The position numbers were made by a program, and so were the translations under genes. From contig OU452198.1 in NCBI GenBank assembly GCA_911728435.2, positions 40,949,902-41,013,901 on the forward strand: a DNA stretch of 64,000 nt. Reading direction: 5' to 3'. Positions 12,211 through 23,624 of this stretch are shown piece by piece (the stretch's first letter is position 1; the number at the start of each line of letters is the position of its first letter). This stretch comes from Apoderus coryli (lineage: Eukaryota; Arthropoda; Insecta; Coleoptera; Attelabidae). A model generated the notes under the pieces. It ran no database searches. It had not been told where the DNA came from and was given only the letters and a program-made list of their open reading frames with translations.

Positions 12211-12252
12211 GGCCAACGTTTCGTTTGTTCTAAATAAACTTCTTCAGAGCCT
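12211..12252 (-). ncRNA. Hammerhead-ribozyme-like motif 1
   Basis: On the reverse strand the conserved hammerhead core is present in order: CTGAAGA (12241-12247), a segment that could form stem II, then CGAAAC (GAAAC at 12218-12222). GGCT before the core can pair with GGCC after it (one G-U pair) to form stem I. The stem III part is the self-complementary AACGTT. Short palindromic stem III arms are a feature of hammerheads in Penelope-like elements, thought to act as dimers. Stem II pairing is weak here, so activity is uncertain. Confidence 0.45.
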
Positions 12253-12336
12253 CATTTAGTCATTTAACAAACTTTTTATTCTTGATTGATATAATAATTT
12301 TAGGTCTATCAATTAAAAACCAATTTTAGGAATTTC

Positions 12337-12373
12337 CAACGTTTCGCCTCAATATTGAAGCATCTTCAGGGTT
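12337..12373 (-). ncRNA. Hammerhead-ribozyme-like motif 2
   Basis: Second copy of the same core on the reverse strand: CTGAAGA (12363-12369), a stem II segment with TCAATATTGA self-complementarity, CGAAAC (GAAAC at 12341-12345) and AACGTT again. It lies 123 bases from motif 1, in the same orientation. A tandem pair of hammerhead motifs is the arrangement described for ends of Penelope-like elements and retrozymes. No reverse transcriptase lies nearby. Confidence 0.5.
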
Positions 12374-13800
12374 CTTTCTTTTCTTTTCCTTAGCAAACTG
12401 TATTTCAATAATTTTATTAATGCTGTGTACTAAGGACAAGTTTTGTTCTAAAATTTTCAAACTCAAATTTCTCGAAAACCTTTAAGTTTTTCGAGAAAAA
12501 ACAAGTATGCCTTTTTTATGTAGAAAACTTTATTTTGTCACATTTTTGACACAAATGGAATAAAATTCACAAGAAAAAAAGTTAGGTTACAATTAAGGCA
12601 AGGGTTTCCCCGTTTAGCCGCCTATGGTCATCCTTTTTTATTCAATTTCAAGTCAGTTTACAACATTTAACTAGGTGAACAAATATGCTACATTTGATTA
12701 ATTCATCTTTACTCGTTTCGAAAACATTTCAAAAAATCGTCCTCAGGCAGTCATCTTTAACACCCTGTATCTTTGTAAAAAAGGACTTTTCGAAAAATTA
12801 CAATTTAGGTTTTTTTCATGATTAGACGTCCCCAAATCGCTCGCAATTTTGTCCAACTATTTTAGAAGCACCTTGTTTAAAAGTTAATTTAAAAATCACT
12901 GATACTCGTATATTTGATTGTAGATCAAATTACAAAATGTATAAAACTTACCCCTGTCAATTATTTATATTATTTTTTGAGCCCTAATATATATTTGCAC
13001 AAACATACATTATAAGAAATCTTATAACGTAGATGCTTTTCAACAAGGAATACAACCCAAATTAATGAATAAAAGCTTAGCTACTTATATGAAAAATTAA
13101 TAATTATTTTAGACCTTCAAGCGTCATTTGTGACATAAAAAGTTCAACAAATGCATCAAAAATACTGCGCAGCCTCTAAAAATATTCCCGTATGATATTA
13201 AACACCTTCTCAAACTTGCAAGGCAATATTTAACTACTTCCGAGCGACCGGACCTCGTAACCTGAAAACACATTATTTAAAATAAAGATTTAAAATAAAG
13301 AAGGGATTGTGTATGTACCTACTCTTAAAACATAACTAATTTTACGTTTTTTTTTATAAGCATTATAAGTTGTGATAGCTAAATGATTCAAAAATAACAT
13401 ATGAATACCAACATTTGAGATTTAATTAAAAATTAAAATAAGTATCATAGTGCCTGCCTTCTATCTACTATGGCGACATCTATTTGAAAACATACCATTT
13501 AACTATGCTGACATCTATTATCAAATGGACGAACTATAAAGCGCGACAATCTAGAATCCCTTAAGTCAATAATAGTTGAAATTGTAGAGATGTGCAAGGA
13601 GCCGGTAGCTGTATATAACTCTTACTTTAGTCATTGTCTTTATAAAAAGACAACAATGCTTTAGTATACAAATATAAAAGATCCATTTAATATCTTCAAT
13701 ATTACTGGCATTATTAAACATAACTTTATTGCTAGTGCTACCTATTTCTTTTAGCAAGCACAGTGATACAACAAATCATTTAAATGCTTGGTAGATTACA
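12374..13800. other. No gene seen
   Basis: AT-rich DNA. A small hairpin (TTGTCTTTATAAAAAGACAA) lies at about 13636-13655; similar hairpins occur at 16.8 and 17.4 kb. CACCCTGTAT occurs at 12761-12770. Confidence 0.4.
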
Positions 13801-13987
13801 AATAACTGCGCATTTCATTTCCATTATTTTTGTAATAAAATCCGCCCATCAGTGAAACTTGTCAAATTAAGCATTATAACAATATTTATAGGTTATATGG
13901 TTAGTTCTTCATTGAGAAAGTATGTCCCAATCTTAATAATTTAAATGTATATTAATATATAAAAAATCAAATCCAATAAATGTTAAG

Positions 13988-14374
13988 ATGGCAAAATACA
14001 TTGCGCAATTAATACTAGCCGGCTCACAAGTTGTAGCAAGAGCGTTTGCACGAGCTGTTAAACAAGAAATCGAAGCATCTCAACAAGCCGCACAACGTTT
14101 AGGTAATGCTAAAACTAGAACTGAAAGAATTGCCAACCAGAAATTAGGACTCTCATTGGATGAAGCTAAGCAAATCTTAAATGTTAGTAATTTAACCAAG
14201 GATGATATTAATCAACGATATGAAGCGTTATTTAAGGCCAACGAAAAGACATCATTGTATTTACAGTCGAAAATTGTAAGGGCTAAGGAACGATTAGATC
14301 ATGAACTTAAGAATTTGGATAGTGTTGAAAGTAGTAGTAAACCTAAGAGGGAAGAGACAGCAACTAAAACGTGA
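13988..14374 (+). CDS. Pam16: Mitochondrial import motor subunit TIM16/PAM16 (Magmas)
   Basis: An intact 128-residue ORF. TIM16 sits on the matrix side of the inner mitochondrial membrane as part of the presequence-import motor, where its J-like domain binds and restrains TIM14/PAM18, the Hsp70 co-chaperone. The N-terminus (MAKYIAQLIL, then ARAFARAVKQE) is the conserved hydrophobic/amphipathic segment. The J-like domain spans about residues 55-111, with LSLDEAKQILNV and YLQSKIVRAKERLDHE. It lacks the HPD motif, as expected for TIM16. Compared with fly and human proteins as I recall them, the loop before YLQSK is three residues shorter and lacks the Gly-Gly pair. Usual length is about 125-140 residues. 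The gene has no intron. It converges with the CISD3-like gene 255 bases downstream. Confidence 0.95.
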   Translation: MAKYIAQLILAGSQVVARAFARAVKQEIEASQQAAQRLGNAKTRTERIANQKLGLSLDEAKQILNVSNLTKDDINQRYEALFKANEKTSLYLQSKIVRAKERLDHELKNLDSVESSSKPKREETATKT

Positions 14375-14392
14375 TACTTTAGTGAAATATTT

Positions 14393-14398
14393 AATAAA
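14393..14398 (+). promoter_or_regulatory. Poly(A) signal of the TIM16 gene
   Basis: AATAAA, 19 bases after the TIM16 stop codon. Confidence 0.7.
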
Positions 14399-14628
14399 AT
14401 ATTGTGTATATATTTGGACGTAGTATATTATTATAAATAAGACAATGGGGTTTTCTTTATTGATTTAATTTCTTGACGAATTCTCAATGAACAAGTTTAT
14501 GAATTTATTATTATGTAAATATATATATTTTAAAACTTATCGCCACATTAATAGGACTTTAAAAATGCATATTTTACTTATATGAAACTATGTAAACATA
14601 ACTATGAAATATTTATGCACTAAAAATC

Positions 14629-14634
14629 TTTATT
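14629..14634 (-). promoter_or_regulatory. Poly(A) signal overlapping the CISD3-like stop codon
   Basis: On the reverse strand AATAAA contains the TAA stop of the CISD3-like gene, which implies a very short 3' UTR unless a later signal is used. Confidence 0.5.
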
Positions 14635-15358
14635 GCCTTATTGTCGAGTTAGCTTCCTGTACTTGCGACGACTTATGAGTGCCATCACAAAAAGGTCTTC
14701 TCGTTGTATGTTTACAATTACATAACCAATATTCCTTACTCTCTGCAACAGCAAACCTAACAGGTCTGAAAAAATTCGCTAGTTTAGTGCAAGTGGTTTA
14801 GACGCCATAAAATTGTGTTGCAATATCTACTGTTAATTAATTAATAATTGAAGTTATTTAAGTACTCTCAAAATGAATTTTAATATGTAAAATTTATTAC
14901 ACGTAGTATTCTAGGCTTCTAAATTGTTTCAAATACCTACTTTTGTTTTATTTTTAATTGTTCATTCTTATGAGTTCCGTCGCAAAAAGGTTGACTTTTA
15001 CTTTTGCCACACAAACACCATGAGTATCGCTTACCTAAATATTAGAGGTAACTAATTAAAATGGTAGCAGTTTTATATTATTCTCTATATTTTACCTGCT
15101 TCCAAAGCTATTTTAATGGGCTTTTTATCATAAACTATACCATTATCGGGTTGGTGATGTGCTGAAATAACATCCTCTAATATATTTTTTGGAAATGCAG
15201 CCTCTTTACTATAAGCTACAATCTAAAAATATAAATGAAAACTTAACTGCGAAAATAAATTATAAAATCGTGTTTACCTGTGTACAGTAGCTAGTGTTAA
15301 CTAGGCTTGTTCTGAATATTGGTGTTTTAAAGATTATTCTATTCAAGTTTAGAGCCAT
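14630..15358 (-). CDS. CISD3: CISD3-like mitochondrial protein with two CDGSH iron-sulfur motifs (four exons)
   Basis: Built by hand from splice sites. Exons on the reverse strand are 15358-15278, 15222-15096, 15034-14941 and 14765-14630. All introns are GT-AG (55, 61 and 175 nt). The frame stays open across every junction and gives 145 residues. The first exon (MALNLNRIIFKTPIFRTS) is basic and lacks acidic residues, like a mitochondrial presequence. Two CDGSH motifs follow: C76-x-C78...C87-D-G-T-H91 and C116-x-C118...C127-D-G-T-H131. These three Cys and one His per motif bind a 2Fe-2S cluster. Two motifs in one chain and no membrane anchor mark the CISD3 (MiNT) class rather than mitoNEET. 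The start is the first ATG before the presequence. Codons at the junctions (Gly70, Lys101) are restored by splicing. Confidence 0.93.
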
Positions 15359-16289
15359 TTTTCTCTAAAATCTGTAATCACACAATTAAAATCCTAAATC
15401 AAACTTGAAAAAATAATTTATCAGAAAATAAACAAATAATTAAGGTTATCTAATTAACTTTTTAAAAATATAGGGATGTGCAGTAAACCAAAAGTTGCAG
15501 CTGTTTTTTACGGAACAACAGTGACAACACGTCCCCGAAAAGTTAGTTATCTGGGACACGGTGTCATTCTTGAAAATCGAGGATTAGACCTCAGAAAAAT
15601 AATATTTTTCTTATTTTTCTGTGGATTAGACGATCGGAAGATACGAGGACTAAATATGCACAAGTTGTCTCGCTCCTCAATTGTTCTATTCTACTCCGCT
15701 ATTGACAACCAAAACAATGAACAATCCAGTTGAATATAACAAGACCCACGATTTTATCAGTATTCTAGCGATTTCTCAACCACTACCAAATCAGAGAGAT
15801 GTTTTGTTAAAAATCTACGGTATTCTTCTTCATTAACCTCAATATGTTTCATAGCCAAAGATAATAATTATAAAATTTATTGTCCTTTTTATAAAAAAAA
15901 ACGTCAGTGAGGTGAGCGGTAGGTGATCAGGTCATATGAGTTCACCTGATCGAGCTTGTACATGAAAACAATGAAATTTATACTACGTAACTAGAATGGC
16001 CTCGAATAAGAATAAGGTGCAGCAGCATTGTGTCAGATTTGTATGAGTGCGACACAATCATGTGGACGGTATTCTATTGCAGTCTGTTGCATATCTGTAA
16101 ATGGCAGTTATATATATTATGTTATATCAAATTCTAGGCATTTTCATATTTAGTGGCTTCAGAACTGTTACCTGTAATAAATTTTGCATGTCAATAGTGT
16201 GTTAAGTTTTGGACTAGAGATTAGTATCTGGTATTTATAAATATTCTATACAAAAGTGCGTACCTATAATGTAGGGATAACAAATAGCA
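15359..16289. other. Region upstream of the CISD3-like gene; no gene seen
   Basis: The 5' flank of the CISD3-like gene must lie here, but I see no clear core promoter word. A + strand ORF at 15476-15733 has no recognisable similarity and poor coding character. Confidence 0.4.
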
Positions 16290-16361
16290 ATGGTTATTTA
16301 TTGTTCATCTTATGGATGTAGTAATGGCCAAGGCGAAATACAAACTACTTTTCATCGTTAA
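16290..16361 (+). pseudogene. THAP zinc-finger fragment
   Basis: ATG followed by VIYCSSYGCSN and TTFHR, then a stop. This matches the start of a THAP domain: first zinc Cys pair C-x4-C, the Asn after it, and the phenylalanine-His-Arg turn normally followed by FP. The second half of the domain (C-x2-H and AVPTIF box) is missing. THAP domains are found in P-element-type transposases and host regulators. With only 24 codons it is a relic or a first exon; I favour relic because the frame ends within the domain without a splice donor. Confidence 0.5.
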
Positions 16362-19300
16362 GATATTTATTATATTGTATTTATTATATTGTGTGACAGA
16401 GAACGCATAACGTCCATGCTGTTATCTCTACATACCTCAGTGTTTTTGTGTTGCGCGTCCCTTCCAGTTACGTAGTATACATTACACTGATAAATGATAA
16501 GCGAATAACGAAAATTAAGAACATCGAACTGACAAAATTCGTTCGTTGAAGGTTAAATTTTTCAGATAAAATTTCATTTCATTTTATAAAACGAACATAG
16601 CTTTTAATAATAATAATAATAATAGTGTTTTATTGCATATTTAACAAAGAAATAGATGAATGACCTTTTTACATATACGCAATTGGGCGAGAATCGTAAC
16701 GAGATTATTTTTTTGTACCCTCACATACTCAGTTTAAATGACGGATATGCCTACGATACGATATTATATCGTTGCTTGTATTTCTTGTAGCGATAGAACC
16801 ATGTCATTGTGTTTATAAAGACAATGACCATGTAATTTGGGTTGCATACTCATAAACATTATATTAATGACAAGGCGTAATAAATAACCAATAACAAAGT
16901 AGGTTGGTAGTAAACAAGCTAGTTTTTATTACAAGATTAATAATAATTAGTGATAATTACGTAGTGCTTATTAATTATCATTATCGTACATAAGCACGTT
17001 CCAGTATTAGCTTATTTTTATAAAATTATATAAACAATTTCGATGAATTGATTTATATGTAGGTAAAGCCAATGTGTCAAAAATTGGCAACTTAACAAAA
17101 AATATTGACCTTTCAAAACGATTTCCTCAAATCATACGTATGTTTGTTGATCTGTGCTCAAATTAAATTATAAAAATGATAATTTTTAAGTGGATATACC
17201 TCGTATATACCTACACAGCTCACAAATCAGGATGTATGATGTATTTGTGTAGGAACGTATTTTCGGTGCATGGTTGCAGAAGTGGAATCTGTTTCAATAT
17301 ACATTGCGGTTCTAAAGCTTTAACATAGATGGCTCCCTTACGCGTAATTTTGAGTTTCAAATCTCTCATAAGTTCTTATTATTATCTATTGTGTATTCTT
17401 TGCTTATAACATTGTCTTTTGTTTATAAAGACAATGCTTATACCAAAGATTAATGTACACAATAGAATAGATGCCATTAACTCAAAATATCAATGATAGA
17501 TGCTGAACCCAATGTATTAAAATATATCAATATCACCTGAAAATCAAAATTCAAACAACTAAGTATAACCTAAAACCTAACATACTTTCATTTTCTAAGG
17601 CTATCATAGCGGTTATTTCGCAATAAATTATTTTTGTTATATATTATGTCATTTAGCCCACTCTGTAATACATAAATGTTTTATTTCTACAACGGAAGTT
17701 AGAAAATAACCAGTTTCCGCAAAATGTATTGATTACCCCGAAAAAATCATTAATAATTAAGTAACAATGTAAACTACGACGTATACTAATTGTGTGATTG
17801 TGTTTTTTGCGGTTTTATAAATATTTAATGAATGTTTGCATTAGAATTTCTAATATATACCTACATATAATATATAATATATTGGTTTAGAATTTTCCCC
17901 ATTTCTAAACCAAAGTAGGTATTTGGTCAGTTTGATGTGGTAGGTTAATACAGGGTTAATCACGCCATACGACACGGTATATTGTGGCTAAACTATTTAA
18001 TTTCCTTAAAGTTTTATCCATGGCAAAGATTAATGTACACAATGTGTGCATTAATCTTTGCTTCTACATATAAAAATTTGATGCTGGCCTGTTATAACTT
18101 TAGATCGATACTATGACATTATTTGTTTTGTATCTCGTTTAGTGAGATTGTAACTGTTGTTACGATATTATTTGCGCAATTTCTATTTTCTGATTAGATA
18201 CGATACTAATACCTTTTCCAAAAAGTTAATATTTTTTCAAAAATAAATTGTAAAATGTGCTTTTAATGACAGAAGACCTATTTTTATACAGGAAACTGAA
18301 CTTTACTTTACGTTACGATGTTCTTATTTTCGAACGTCGATACATGTTCATATATGAAAGTTTTTGTAAACAATATGACTAAATTCAAATCTAAAATTAA
18401 ATTATTTTATTTATAAAAGAAATGCATAATATAAAAACTGAAAATTCTATTGATAGAAATACTAACCAAACACTGTACAGTTTTATGGATACAGACATAT
18501 AATCATATTTTATTAAAATAGACATATGGCATTTATTGGTATTTATTTTTAAGATGAAAAATCTGTTTCATTAGAATTAAAAGCAATCGAGCGTTTATAC
18601 TGTGACGCCTTGAAATATAAATGAAAACAGTCTGCTGCATTACATTTTATTATGTATCAACCAAAAAGAGAATAATAAAATTTGCAATACTTCTTTTTCA
18701 AAAATCAAGCGCATTTTCATGAAGCGTGTTTTAAGAACATTAACGGTCGACTAATAGGAAATTCCGATTAACAGATTTCCACATCCTGTTACACTTACCC
18801 CTGTCTGACAAGGGTGCTGAAATTTGTTAATGTTTGTTGCTTATAATTAAGCCTCAACAAGTGTGGAAATTACTGAGAATGAAATAAAGACCACAATAAG
18901 TATTGAAAAAGTACATATAGGAAAGCTATGAAAGTTTGAGGGTATATTAATCAATAATATCTTAAAGATGATGGCCCTTCCGGTAATCCCAAACGTAGTT
19001 GTATAATGTCCTACTTCTTTCAATACTTATCCCTGTCTTTCCAGGAAGGAAAACCGTCTATATTCCCACGTCTTAGAAATCAAATACATTTTTATGTAGA
19101 CTGTGATGATTGTTGTTACTTCCAGGTATCTTATGTTGGAGTTCGTTCAAAAGATTAACCAGTCACTACCATTTGTAAAGCAAGAAACAATACTATTTTA
19201 TAATGACTTCTCAATCTCCCGAATCAGCGACTGGACAAAAACCCATTGTTTTTTTACTAGCCCTTTATATATATTTTTTGATATGGGAAACCGTGACGCC

Positions 19301-20089
19301 CTCCAATTAGCTTCAGTATATAATAATAATAGTCCGACATTTAATTTATATGAAGGTATTTCGACAATATTGAAAGTGACCACCTTGTAACTAAAACATC
19401 TGGTTATCCTTTCTAATATATGCATTTATCTTTTCGACTAACTCATAAACAAACATAATATTTTCGCCTACAAAAAGGTCATTTTCTAGGTATCAATTCT
19501 TTTATTACATAGAAAAAGGCACCCAAGATAATATTTATTATTTCCAGATGTTGTATAATATTTACAAAAATATTAGACTTCCAGACACGTTAGGTATAGA
19601 ACTAAGAGAAAATATCCTAAACTACCCAAATATATATACAGGGCAAGACAAAAGTGTATTCTATTGCCAGTGTGTGTTTGTTTTGTTACAACCTGGTGTT
19701 TGTTTATCACAATGACTGAGGAATATATGGTTGCTTGTTTTTGATATTTGATGTTCCATCCACTTTTACTGCTTCACTCATCACCATATGTACGTATATC
19801 TTCTCTATTACAATAAATTTATTAAATTTTCCTTATCTACTTACGTTGTTTCTTCTCTTCTTCGTTTTCAGCATTACGTTGTTTTTTTTGCTCCTTCGCA
19901 TAACATCGTTGCAGTTGATTGTTAGCCTGGCGTTGTTTTCATTCTTCTTCTTTTTTTGTGTCAAATTTATGCAATAATGCTTGTATGAATGCGTCGCGCT
20001 GTTTCTTCACTTATCCAATATTTTTTATAAACTGACAGAGACTTGCCTGCTTAGCTATCAGAGTATTCTAAACTTGAACCTTCCAGCCT
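16362..20089. other. Gene-poor AT-rich stretch with small hairpins
   Basis: No gene recognised. Small repeats: a (TAA)n run at about 16603-16623, like LINE 3' tails on the reverse strand; a hairpin around TTTATAAAGACAATG at 16803-16830; a MITE-like inverted repeat at about 17383-17467 with CTATTGTGTA ends and TTTATAAAGACAATG inside; and a hairpin at about 18019-18062 built from CAAAGATTAATGTACACA and its inverse. Confidence 0.45.
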
Positions 20090-20650
20090 TGCATATCATA
20101 ATAAAGATGAAGACGGGGCCGGCAGTCAGAGTTCGACCATGGATCATATTACACCCAAATTCCAATGCTCCATAAACTTCGAGGTACATATCATGGACAG
20201 AGAGATTCTCAACCGAGACGGCACGATAAGACGAGAAACTCAAATCTAAGACTCACCGGGCAAAAAAACATCCGTATTTCAAGCGAAAGTTTTTGCAATT
20301 TGCAAAATTCAACAAGATACAAATAAGCCAATATATGCTCCAACCACCAGGCGGCCATAAGGGCTCTGAAGAATCCGAAATAAAAACTTAGGGCCTTGGC
20401 GGACCATAATTGTGTTAACTTGATGTGCTGGAAGCTGGAGCACCAGTCCTAAACAGGAACATGGCAAGAAATTTATAACTGGGGCAACAGCATGATTCAT
20501 TGGAAATCGCTAGCACTTAGCAGGATTCAGTTGAAAAATACTATAGGACTCCTAATGTGGCACTTCGTCCTGAGAAATTACCAAAAGAAAATGGGGCTGT
20601 ATAACACAGATCTGCGATGTAGATTGTATAATGGGACAGTTTGTGACGCT
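20090..20650 (+). mobile_element. RNase H-type LINE relic
   Basis: Frames pieced together on the + strand show RNase H-LINE landmarks in order: SVFQAKVFAI near 20263 (Glu motif), AAIRALKNP near 20350, ADHNCVNLM near 20397 where the last beta strand before WVPGH belongs, and then the C-terminal region LSRIQLKNTIGLL, HFVLRN and KKMGLYNTDLRC at 20510-20630. The DGSK, SDS and WVPGH motifs are not preserved, and stops and frameshifts are frequent. It is older than the copy at 37.3-39 kb. Confidence 0.6.
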
Positions 20651-22390
20651 TAATTATTTCAAGTGACAACAATAGTAAAAATAATTTTGACAGTTTTCGA
20701 TTTAAATTATAAAAAATGCTGGGTGCGCCAGTGACCGTTTTAGTTTAGCTTTTAGACAGTGGAGACGGGTGGGGTAGATATACTATATTTATTTTAATTA
20801 GGGCGCTAACATTTGATTTACACTGTAGGCACCAATGTCGTTTTGGGGAAATGTAAACCACGCTTGTGATTTAAATCCGGACACAATTCAAAATAATTAA
20901 CACGAAGTTCATAAAACAATGTCTTGAGTCATATATTTAGCGTCGGCCGTACGATCTAAGACAATAGAATCACTTCCACTCCTACGATTCGCCAAATGCT
21001 ACCCTCCGTCAACCACCCTTCCAAAGAACCTCACCATTCAATGCAGCCCTTAAGGATCCTGCAGCACCTGCCGTTCAGAAGCCGTATACAAGGTAGAATG
21101 AACAAATACCAGTTAACTACCAACTAAACGAACCAAATATGTATGAACCTAACTATTGCCCGAAATACCAAAATAACATCTACTACTTTCCAAAATCAAT
21201 GAAGGCACGAGAACAAAATCAGTAAACCTTCAGGAAACATTGCAAGACGTCCTCACACCTCAAACATTCGGAAAGTAAACCTTCAAACAAACTTTATGGA
21301 ATTAGAGTAATAACAAAAATAATTTACTTCAAGTAGAAGCAAGGAAGGAGTAAGGAATATATAAATGAAACTACATACAAGACCGGACTAAATATATTGA
21401 ACACGACTAAATAAATGGTAGTGACATTTGTACTTAAATTAGCGAGGTGAGCATCACTAATTATTAAGTTCTCTAATTATGATCGGAATTAGTCAGTCGC
21501 GCTTATCGCACCAGCTGATATTGACACCCTACATATAACTGAACCCCAAAGGCTAGGGAAGGGTACCAAGTTGTTGGATTGCATTGCAATAAAAATATGG
21601 GGAATTTTTCTTTCCCAATAGGCTCATGAGTCTGCAGTGAAACCGGAGACTTTTGTTGAACACACCCTTTCCAAAAAAAATGTTTAGTGATGTTAGATCC
21701 AGCGAGCGTACGAGCCACCCAATGGGCACAATGCAATCCACCAATCAGGGTAGTGCTAAACCTAGATATTTCCTGACTGCTGCTGCAGAATAGTAAGTAC
21801 TTCATTTTCTTGAAAAATAAAATTCTCCAAAAGCTCGCGGTAAGTAGAGCCACGTTAATGTAAGTAAACAGTGAACTTATCCCAGCTGTATCATTTACTT
21901 TCTGAGTGTGTTTTTCTCGATGATACGCTGGTGTTGTATTACTTAGTATGATTAGTAATCACTCATCATCATTCTAATTATGTTCGTGAACATTTTAACT
22001 TAACATGCGTCGAATCTGTAATTTGTTAAAACTCCAAAAAACTTTTATTTTACTACTAAATTATACAATTGTTACTTGAATGTTTATATACATCAGATAA
22101 ACATCATGTTTCTGAATCAACTACCATAAAGGCTTTTTCGCAACAGGCTTAGTTAGCTGTTTAACTGTTATTTCAATGTGGCGATAACAATATCAATAAA
22201 TTTCCCGCGTTCTGTCTAGTTTCGTTTTATTTCCTGCACCCTAGTTTATCTACCATTGTTATTCTACTCTGATAAAATATAGACAGGTGCCGTTGAAACT
22301 TATTTGTTCGAATAGAACAACAAATAGCAATCCACGTAAGGAGGATCAATAATACCGCAATAGCTCTTATTGTCAATTCATCGAAAACTA
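20651..22390. other. Unassigned, less AT-rich stretch
   Basis: The part at 20,960-21,300 is richer in C and A than its surroundings and may be an old transposon. A reverse-strand ORF at 21503-21853 (116 codons) has no similarity I recognise and no family motif. I leave both unnamed. Confidence 0.35.
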
Positions 22391-23622
22391 CAAGGTGATG
22401 TAGGAGGTTGTAGAGGATATTGTGACACTTTTAAAATTAAATCACTTTATTGTTTTTCAAAATATTCCCCATGAAGATCTATACACTTTTTCATGCGTTT
22501 AAACCAATTGTCGAAGCACTTTTGCCACTCTGATTGAGGTATCTCCAAAACACGCATTCTGAATGCAGCAACCGCTTCTTCAGTTGTCGAAAAACGTTGA
22601 CGTCTCAGTTTGTTTTTTACGTACGGGAAGAAAAAGAAGTCATTCGGTGCAAAGTCAGGACTATACGGCGGATGACTCATCAAATCGATGTTTTGGATGC
22701 TCAAAAATGCAATTGTTTGAGCCGATATGTGAGAGCTCGCATTGTCGTGGTGAAGAGTGATTCGTCTTCGGCGGTTGGTTTTCCTGATTTCTTGGAAGAC
22801 AACTGGCAAACAAATGGTTGTGTTCCACTCAGAATTGACTGTTCTGCGTTGTTCAAGTGGTACGGTTGCGACATGTTTTCCCGCAAAAACAGGCGACCAT
22901 TTGCTTGGAAGTGCTTCATGCGCGAACAATTTTTGTTGGATTTGGCTCATCTCGAAACACCCATACAGTCGACTGCGGTCTACTTTCGGGCTCATACGCG
23001 TAAATCCTCGATTCGTCACCTGTCACGATGTCACGATGTCAATCAACACGAGCCTGTTTTTAAGCGATTGACAAATTATGTGGGATCCAACGCGAACAAA
23101 TTTTTTGGGCAGTCAAATGTTTATGCAATATTGAATGTATGCTGGTCCCACTAATGCCTAAGGTTGTCTCAATCTCTTGATAGATCACATAACGATCTTG
23201 CAATCTCAGTTCGCGCACAGGATCAATGGTTATCGGAACAACAACTGATTTTGGACGCCGTTCACGAAATTCGTCTTGGAGTGAACTACGACCACGATTG
23301 AATTCACCATACCATCGATAAACCCTGGTCCTTGATGTAGCTTCATCACCAAAAATTGAATTAAGTTCATCCATGCACTGTTGCTGAGTAAATCCACATC
23401 GAAAGTTGTAAAAAATAATCGCACGAAAATGTTCACGATATAATTCCATTTTTGGGCCGAGATGAATCTTTAAGTTACTGTAAACAACACAAATAGCGCT
23501 CGTATGTCAAAACGTTCTGAGTTCGTATAACCTTAAAAATGTCCAACTTTACGATAGAGCTGTCAGTTGCCAGATTGCAACACCAGGGTTGCCAAATTCC
23601 GAAATATAAAAGGTAACCCTCG
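22391..23622 (-). mobile_element. Mariner transposon, copy 1
   Basis: The 5' inverted repeat is on the right (23597-23622 plus the TA at 23623-23624) and ends TTTTATATTTCGG, matching the 3' repeat of copy 2 at 36.57-36.60 kb. The transposase reads leftward. The 3' end near 22391 shares only TACAAGG with the expected terminus, so that end is uncertain or replaced. Confidence 0.75.
22447..23449 (-). pseudogene. Mariner transposase, disrupted
   Basis: Mariner transposases cut and paste the element at TA sites using a D,D34D catalytic triad. The N-terminal helix-turn-helix part is open from 23449 to 23060 (MELYREHFRAI; RTRVYRWYGEFNRG). A CAA-to-TAA stop follows the SIA residues, and about 45 bases are deleted relative to copy 2. 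The second part, from 23019, carries TGDES (Trp after it changed to Arg), then LHHDNASSH and YSPDFAPND, with exactly 34 residues between the last two aspartates. It ends HGEYFEKQ at 22447. Another small gap lies near the KWSPVFAG residues. It is not functional. Confidence 0.9.
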
Positions 23623-23624
23623 TA

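Noticed and set aside
16603..16623. (TAA)n run as a separate LINE copy
   Set aside because: Resembles the LINE tails on the reverse strand, but no coding or 3' UTR similarity could be followed next to it.
19735..19977. 80-codon + strand ORF rich in Leu and Phe, membrane-like
   Set aside because: Product of T-rich DNA; the opposite strand gives a Lys/Arg/Gln-rich repeat equally by composition.
21503..21853. 116-codon reverse-strand ORF in less AT-rich DNA
   Set aside because: No motif, no overlapping structure and no family recognised, so I did not call it a gene.
22391..22440. Clean 3' inverted repeat for mariner copy 1
   Set aside because: Only TACAAGG matches the expected end; the long TTTCGG part seen in copy 2 is absent, so the boundary is left uncertain.
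22534..23154. 206-codon + strand ORF and others antisense to mariner copy 1
   Set aside because: They overlap the transposase coding sequence on the other strand and have no similarity of their own; shadow frames.
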